Source: a virus
Reading direction: 5' to 3' (one strand)
DNA length: 24,326 nt
IMG/VR virus record: IMGVR_UViG_3300044530_000167
Span: 1-24,326 of that record
A program made the position numbers and the translations under genes. Shown in pieces: positions 21,015-24,326 of this stretch (the stretch's first letter is position 1; each line of letters begins with the position of its first letter). The notes under the pieces are model-generated. The model was given only the letters and a program-made list of their open reading frames with translations. It was not told the origin of the DNA and searched no databases.

Positions 21015-22631
21015 ATGCCTGTATACGAGTACAAAGGTAAAAGTTACGAGTTGTCGGAAACTGATCCAACAGCGGCTAAAGCTCGTATTCAAAAACACCT
21101 TGGCGAATCAACAGAAGATGTTGTTGCCAAAATACCTACCCCTGCTTTTACTGGCCCGTCTAGTGGGGCTGCACAAGAAAAAAGTACATTTGGCCGAATG
21201 GCCGAGAAGTTTGGCGAATATGCAACAGCAGTAGGGCCGGCTGGCGCAACCGCTGGTTACGCATTGAAACTTGCTGGCAAAGCACCGCAAGCAATGGGAG
21301 CGCTTGAACGAGGCGCAAGAGGATTTGCTCAAGCTATGTTTCCTCAAACTGGAAAACAGCTCGCAGGCATGACGGTTGGAGCGGGCGCAGCAGGTGCTGG
21401 TGGCGAATATGTCGCGACAAAAGCAAGAGAAGCTGGAGCGCCTGAACCTATTGCAGAAACTGCAAGGGTTGCTGGGGAGGTTGGCCCTTCAATGGTTCGC
21501 ACGGCTGCACGAAGAGCTTTGGCTCCAGTTGCTGAGAGTGTGCGTGAACGCATGTATACGATTCCAGAAAACATTCGTTCTGAAGAAAAGCAGCGTGTTC
21601 TTAGTCAGGCATTGCAAACAGGTATGCAGCCGCTTCCTAGTCAGATTAAAGAATCAAGAGCGCTGTCTGCAACTGAACGCGTTATGCAACTAGTACCTGG
21701 TTCTCGTGAACAGTTCATTAAGTTTGGCAGAGAGAATCAAGCCGCGGCAAATCGTGCAGTAGCTAAAGCGTTTGGCGGCGTTGAGCCGACATTAGTTCCA
21801 AGAGCTATGCGTGACGCTGATGACGCTCTAGCAAACCAATACAACACGTTGCTTTCAGGTAAAGAAATCAATGTAGATAACGCAGCAAGGAATCAACTAG
21901 TTGATGCTTTTAATAAGAACACAACCTTAAATGAGTTTAGGGTTGGAAGCCCTCGTGTTTCTGCCTTTGCTGAAGCACTGCAAGCTCGTCAGCAAATACC
22001 TGCGCCTTTATGGAAAGAAGTTCGTTCAGAAGTAGCTCAATATGTTTATGGACTAGAAGGTGCGCCAAAACAAGTTGGCATGAAAGTGCTTCAGCAGTTT
22101 GATGACATTGCAAAACGCAGTCTTGGCAAAGATGATTACGAGGCTCTTAGAGGTATTGATAAACAGTACGCAGCTCTTAAAGCATTTGAAGATGCTTACG
22201 CAAGAAACCCGGCAATCATTCGTGCTGGCGATGTGGACATCAATAAGTTTGCGCAACAGTATGCTGCTGTAGAGCCAACTAATGTTTTGTATGGAAGAGA
22301 GCGTGGGCGAGGCGGTGCATACGTTCCGTTGGCAGAGTCAGGGCAAACCTATAACATTTTTACTAGACCAAGAATTCCTCAAACTGAAGCAACAACGCTA
22401 GGTGGATTACTTAGAGCAGGAACAGGCTTAAGTTTGATGGGCGGTGGTTTTGCCGGAGATATTCCTTACCTTCCTGCTGCTGGCGCTGCAATTATGGCGG
22501 CACCTCCCGCCGCAAAAAGAATGGCTGAGTTGTATTTAAGGCCGGAAGATGTGGCTTCTCGTTTACGCCAGACTCGTGTAAGCCCTGTTGGTGTTGCTGC
22601 TGGCGCAGTAAATCGTGCTCAGGAGAAATAA
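21015..22631 (+). CDS. Internal-virion-type protein, 538 aa
   Basis: GAGGTGAT precedes the ATG. The N-terminal 30 residues form a small module (VYEYKGKSYELSETDPTAAK, then an RIQKHLG helix) seen at the start of other phage virion proteins. An Ala/Gly-rich, weakly hydrophobic part covers about 75-150. The middle (about 170-440) is helical with LPSQIKESRALSATERVMQL, SREQFIKFGRENQAAANRAV and LWKEVRSEVAQYVYGLEG. Near the C-terminus (about 460-510) is a second hydrophobic Ala/Gly/Met patch that could insert in membrane. No lysozyme or peptidase motif is seen. It is best read as the fourth member of the ejection set. Confidence 0.6.
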   Translation: MPVYEYKGKSYELSETDPTAAKARIQKHLGESTEDVVAKIPTPAFTGPSSGAAQEKSTFGRMAEKFGEYATAVGPAGATAGYALKLAGKAPQAMGALERGARGFAQAMFPQTGKQLAGMTVGAGAAGAGGEYVATKAREAGAPEPIAETARVAGEVGPSMVRTAARRALAPVAESVRERMYTIPENIRSEEKQRVLSQALQTGMQPLPSQIKESRALSATERVMQLVPGSREQFIKFGRENQAAANRAVAKAFGGVEPTLVPRAMRDADDALANQYNTLLSGKEINVDNAARNQLVDAFNKNTTLNEFRVGSPRVSAFAEALQARQQIPAPLWKEVRSEVAQYVYGLEGAPKQVGMKVLQQFDDIAKRSLGKDDYEALRGIDKQYAALKAFEDAYARNPAIIRAGDVDINKFAQQYAAVEPTNVLYGRERGRGGAYVPLAESGQTYNIFTRPRIPQTEATTLGGLLRAGTGLSLMGGGFAGDIPYLPAAGAAIMAAPPAAKRMAELYLRPEDVASRLRQTRVSPVGVAAGAVNRAQEK

Positions 22632-22814
22632 ATGCCCCTTAAAAAAGGTAGTAGTCAAAAGACTATTTCTAGCAACATCGGTGAGATGGTGCGGAAGTTC
22701 AAAGAAAGTGGCAAGATTGGCACAAGCCGTCCTGCTAGTAAGAGAGCTGCAGTCAAGCAGGCTGCGGCCATAGCCTATTCCACAGCGCGTAAAACCAAGA
22801 GAGGTATGCGATGA
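22632..22814 (+). CDS. Small basic phage protein, 60 aa
   Basis: AGGAGA precedes the ATG, which follows the previous stop directly. The protein is very basic: PLKKGSSQKTISSNIGEMVR, then a Lys/Arg-rich helix and the end RKTKRGMR. Short proteins starting PLKKGSS followed by TISSNI are frequent in phages near structural genes; their job is unclear. It overlaps the next gene by ATGA. Binding to DNA or packaging inside the head is possible from charge only. Confidence 0.6.
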   Translation: MPLKKGSSQKTISSNIGEMVRKFKESGKIGTSRPASKRAAVKQAAAIAYSTARKTKRGMR

Positions 22815-22990
22815 ACTACGATGGCATGATGAAGGCAGAGGGTAATAAAGAAATGAAGCGCCAGGAGGCGCAGGCAGCAGAGGCAGGTCGCAATGAAGTT
22901 GCAGGTTCGCTTGCAGCGCAACGTGCGTTAGGTCGCCAGCCTATGAACAAGATGCCTGAGCGCCAGCCCAAGCGTCGCATGATGCGGTGA
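22811..22990 (+). CDS. Small basic Met/Gln-rich protein, 59 aa
   Basis: The ATG overlaps the previous stop (ATGA) and is preceded by GAGAGG. The protein opens with NYDGMMKAEGNKEMKRQEAQ, continues as an Ala/Gln helix and ends in a basic run (MPERQPKRRMMR). Its stop overlaps the GTG start of the next gene. I do not recognise it. The overlapping layout and good ribosome binding site make it likely to be real. Confidence 0.6.
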   Translation: MNYDGMMKAEGNKEMKRQEAQAAEAGRNEVAGSLAAQRALGRQPMNKMPERQPKRRMMR

Positions 22991-23196
22991 AGCGTAAGCA
23001 GTCGGGCATAAACCCTGACTTAGAGGCTGCGATAAGCAAACTCTTGGCTGAAGTCATGGCAGACCCGGAAGCAAGCCTTACCGATAAGTCGAAGATTATT
23101 GATCGAGCATTGAAGTTAGAAGCCATACGCCTAAAAGCGAGTGATGCTGACTGGGGTAGAGGCTTTATGGATGAAGACGAAGATGAAGATAGTTAA
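22987..23196 (+). CDS. Small acidic-tailed protein, 69 aa, GTG start
   Basis: The start is GTG at 22987 (GTGA overlap with the previous stop). The first part is helical and mixed in charge (NPDLEAAISKLLAEVMADPE, then SKIIDRALKLEAIRLK); the end is a run of Glu and Asp. An in-frame ATG lies further in (about 23056), which would give a shorter form. I do not recognise the family. It resembles in shape small regulators or terminase-small-subunit-like helical proteins, but that is not enough for a name. Confidence 0.5.
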   Translation: MKRKQSGINPDLEAAISKLLAEVMADPEASLTDKSKIIDRALKLEAIRLKASDADWGRGFMDEDEDEDS

Positions 23197-23219
23197 GGTA
23201 GACTAGATAACCTTAATTA
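23190..23219 (+). promoter_or_regulatory. Hairpin between the small genes and the lysis region
   Basis: TAGTTAAGGT (23190-23199) pairs with ACCTTAATTA (23210-23219) over ten positions with one G-T wobble; the loop is ten bases. The left arm overlaps the stop codon of the preceding gene. There is no T-run after it, so it is not a typical factor-independent terminator. It may protect or divide the transcript. Confidence 0.4.
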
Positions 23220-23236
23220 ACCCCATGAGGCTGAAC

Positions 23237-23485
23237 ATGGATTCGAATCTTCTGTTGAAGGTAGTACGCATTAGTTTGAAGTTAGTGGTGGCGAGGGTGT
23301 TGACAATCTTGGCGTTGTCGATGACTTTTGCCTTAGCTTGCTGGACAATGTGGGGGCCGAGTTATGAGCGGATCGCCGCATTGCTTATCTTTGCCATCAC
23401 AGTGTTTTTACCATCCTTAATGAAGGAAACAAAGCATGATGACGATGACGAAAGTGGTGAGCAAACAGGTGGTGCTAAAGCCTAG
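23237..23485 (+). CDS. Two-TM small membrane protein, holin-like, 82 aa
   Basis: I take the ATG at 23237, six bases after GAGG, rather than the ATG at 23225, which has no ribosome binding site. The protein has a basic N-terminus (MDSNLLLKVVRISLK), a first hydrophobic segment (VLTILALSMTFALACW) and a second (IAALLIFAITVFLPSL), separated by a short Trp/Pro/Glu loop, then an acidic Asp-rich tail. Size and topology fit a class II-like holin or another small lysis-region membrane protein. It stands at the start of the likely lysis module. A function in membrane permeabilisation is inferred, not shown. Confidence 0.5.
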   Translation: MDSNLLLKVVRISLKLVVARVLTILALSMTFALACWTMWGPSYERIAALLIFAITVFLPSLMKETKHDDDDESGEQTGGAKA

Positions 23486-23600
23486 CCAAGGCACGGCCAA
23501 GCAGGTCAACCCTAACTTCCAGCCTAAGTTCACCAATGGTGCGCCATGCTATGGCACCATGACTGCAGCGCAGCAATGGGGGAACAAAGGTGGCAAATAA
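23436..23600 (+). CDS. Small ORF, 54 aa, overlapping the membrane protein gene
   Basis: An ATG at 23436 follows AAGGA and opens a reading frame of 54 codons that overlaps the last 50 bases of the membrane protein gene in a different frame and the start of the next gene by 11 bases. It reads MMTMTKVVSKQVVLKPSQGT, then PNFQPKFTNGAPCYGTMTAA and a Gly/Lys end. Only this frame fills the otherwise unassigned stretch 23486-23589, which is the best support for it. Hydrophilic and basic; no family recognised. Confidence 0.5.
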   Translation: MMTMTKVVSKQVVLKPSQGTAKQVNPNFQPKFTNGAPCYGTMTAAQQWGNKGGK

Positions 23601-23931
23601 TATTGCGTTTCTTGCTACTGGCAAGACTTACCTTTTAAGCGTAACGACAACATCTGCGAATGTTGCTGTTTACGCTGATACGCCTGCCAACCAGTTTGCA
23701 CTTTACAACGATGGCAACCATGAAATCTTTGTAAAGACAGGTGCAAGTAGCGGAACTACAGCAGTGATACCAACTTCTGGCGCTGGCGAGTATGGGTTTG
23801 TGGTTCCACCCAACACTAGAATTGTAATTACCAACGGCCAAGCCAATGGAACTAATCCGGTTTACTTTGCTGCCATCGTGGATACGGGTACGCACAACCT
23901 GTACATCACACCAGGCGAAGGGATGTCCTAA
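23590..23931 (+). CDS. Small beta-rich protein of unknown role, 113 aa, GTG start
   Basis: The start is GTG at 23590 (VANNIAF read as Met first), following GGGG. The protein is beta-rich and hydrophilic, with FALYNDGNHEIFVKTGASSG and a Gly/Pro turn region, and ends in a LYITPGEGMS motif. This style is known in small phage proteins that may decorate the virion. It sits in the lysis region, which is unusual for a decoration protein. No membrane segment. Role unknown. Confidence 0.55.
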   Translation: MANNIAFLATGKTYLLSVTTTSANVAVYADTPANQFALYNDGNHEIFVKTGASSGTTAVIPTSGAGEYGFVVPPNTRIVITNGQANGTNPVYFAAIVDTGTHNLYITPGEGMS

Positions 23932-24105
23932 ATGGAAGTGTCGATGTCAGTAGTCATACAAGCCCTGATTGGTGCTGCTGCTGGAGCGTTTGGTGCATAT
24001 GTGGCTATTCGTTCAGACCTGGCGGAACTCAAGGCTAAGGTTGAGCATCTGCATATGACCGCCGACAAGGCGCATACACGCATTGACCAGATTCTGAACA
24101 AGTAA
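23932..24105 (+). CDS. Small one-TM coiled-coil protein, 57 aa, possible holin-associated (XhlA-like)
   Basis: The ATG at 23932 follows the previous stop directly, with GAAGGG upstream; an ATG at 23944 is an alternative. A hydrophobic segment (VVIQALIGAAAGAFGAYVA) at about residues 7-25 is followed by a charged coiled coil (LAELKAKVEHLHMTADKAHT and an RIDQILNK end). This layout of one membrane segment and a helical tail recalls the XhlA-type haemolysin and other small lysis partners, here with the order of the two parts reversed from XhlA. It overlaps the next gene (TAATG). Lysis role is inferred. Confidence 0.55.
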   Translation: MEVSMSVVIQALIGAAAGAFGAYVAIRSDLAELKAKVEHLHMTADKAHTRIDQILNK

Positions 24106-24326
24106 TGTTTGACCTGCTATCAGGTGGTTTGCTTGGCAGTATCTTTGGTGGTCTGTTCAGGCTAGCACCAGAAGTGTTGAAGTTCCTCGATAAAAAGAAT
24201 GAACGTCAGCATGAGCTGAACATGTTTCAGTTGCAGACCGATCTTGAGAAGATGCGCGGTACTTTCAAGATGGAGGAAAAGTATGTGGACTACAGTGTTC
24301 AGCAACTTGATACCATCAAAGCGGCC
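24105..24326 (+). CDS. Holin of the 3-TM gene-transfer-agent type, N-terminal part
   Basis: The gene runs off the window; 74 codons are visible. The start overlaps the preceding stop (TAATG). The N-terminus LLSGGLLGSIFGGLFRLAPE followed by VLKFLDKKNERQHEL and a helical Gln/Leu/Glu stretch with LEKMRGTFKMEEK matches the pattern I know from the family of 3-TM holins for gene transfer agent release (Gly-rich opening, R-L-x-P-E-V-L-K, then a charged helix). The transmembrane part would lie mostly beyond the window. Holins make pores in the inner membrane to start lysis, and an endolysin would be expected nearby. Confidence 0.7.
   Translation, partial: MFDLLSGGLLGSIFGGLFRLAPEVLKFLDKKNERQHELNMFQLQTDLEKMRGTFKMEEKYVDYSVQQLDTIKAA

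Noticed and set aside
23225-23236. ATG at 23225 as start of the two-segment membrane protein
   Set aside because: No ribosome binding site is present; the ATG at 23237 has GAGG six bases upstream.
1-24326. tRNA, rRNA, insertion sequences or attachment sites
   Set aside because: None seen; gaps between genes are too short, and no cloverleaf-like or terminal inverted repeats stood out.

Overview
The window is a stretch of a tailed-bacteriophage genome (Caudoviricetes), most likely a short-tailed (podovirus-like) phage. It holds the virion structure genes and the start of the lysis module. Every supported gene lies on the + strand. Genes are tightly packed: the longest stretch without a gene is about 50 bases, many starts overlap the preceding stop (TAATG, ATGA or GTGA), and most have purine-rich ribosome binding sites. 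I see no tRNA, rRNA, CRISPR array, insertion sequence, integrase or repressor. The style of the small proteins and fibre modules recalls phages known mostly from freshwater metagenomes; this is an impression, and the host cannot be read from the sequence. A proteobacterial host would fit.

Layout. 1-1547: small head-associated genes ending in a charged coiled-coil protein that sits where a scaffolding protein is expected. Portal and terminase would lie upstream. 1577-2578: the likely major capsid protein. 2589-3685: three small proteins, probably decoration or completion proteins. 3686-4327: a head-tail adaptor of the SU10/P22 gp4-like type. 4330-6069: a tail-nozzle-like protein carrying an inserted pair of beta repeats. 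6069-12998: a receptor-contact region of six genes (long repeat-built tail fibre, a second fibre, a triple LamG protein, a small Trp-rich protein, a cyanophage-style fibre protein and a single LamG protein). 13001-13339: an acidic protein with duplicated WLxxHxxxH motifs. 13341-22631: four large proteins that together look like the internal-virion (DNA ejection) set, led by a 1744-residue modular giant. 22632-23196: three tiny overlapping genes. 23237 to the end: small membrane proteins of a lysis region, with an unexplained small beta-rich protein and a tiny overlapping ORF among them. The last gene looks like the 3-TM holin of gene-transfer-agent type and is cut by the window edge.

How the genes would work together: scaffold and coat build the head, small proteins stabilise it, adaptor and nozzle close the portal vertex, fibres and LamG proteins bind the cell surface, the ejection proteins leave with the DNA to bridge the envelope, and the holin-type proteins begin lysis.

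The least ordinary parts are the giant modular ejection protein with four kinds of internal repeat, the composition mosaic inside the triple LamG protein, fibre modules that are similar as protein but diverged as DNA, and possible RNA hairpins over the starts of the scaffold and capsid genes. I found no sign of a new enzymatic or defence system.
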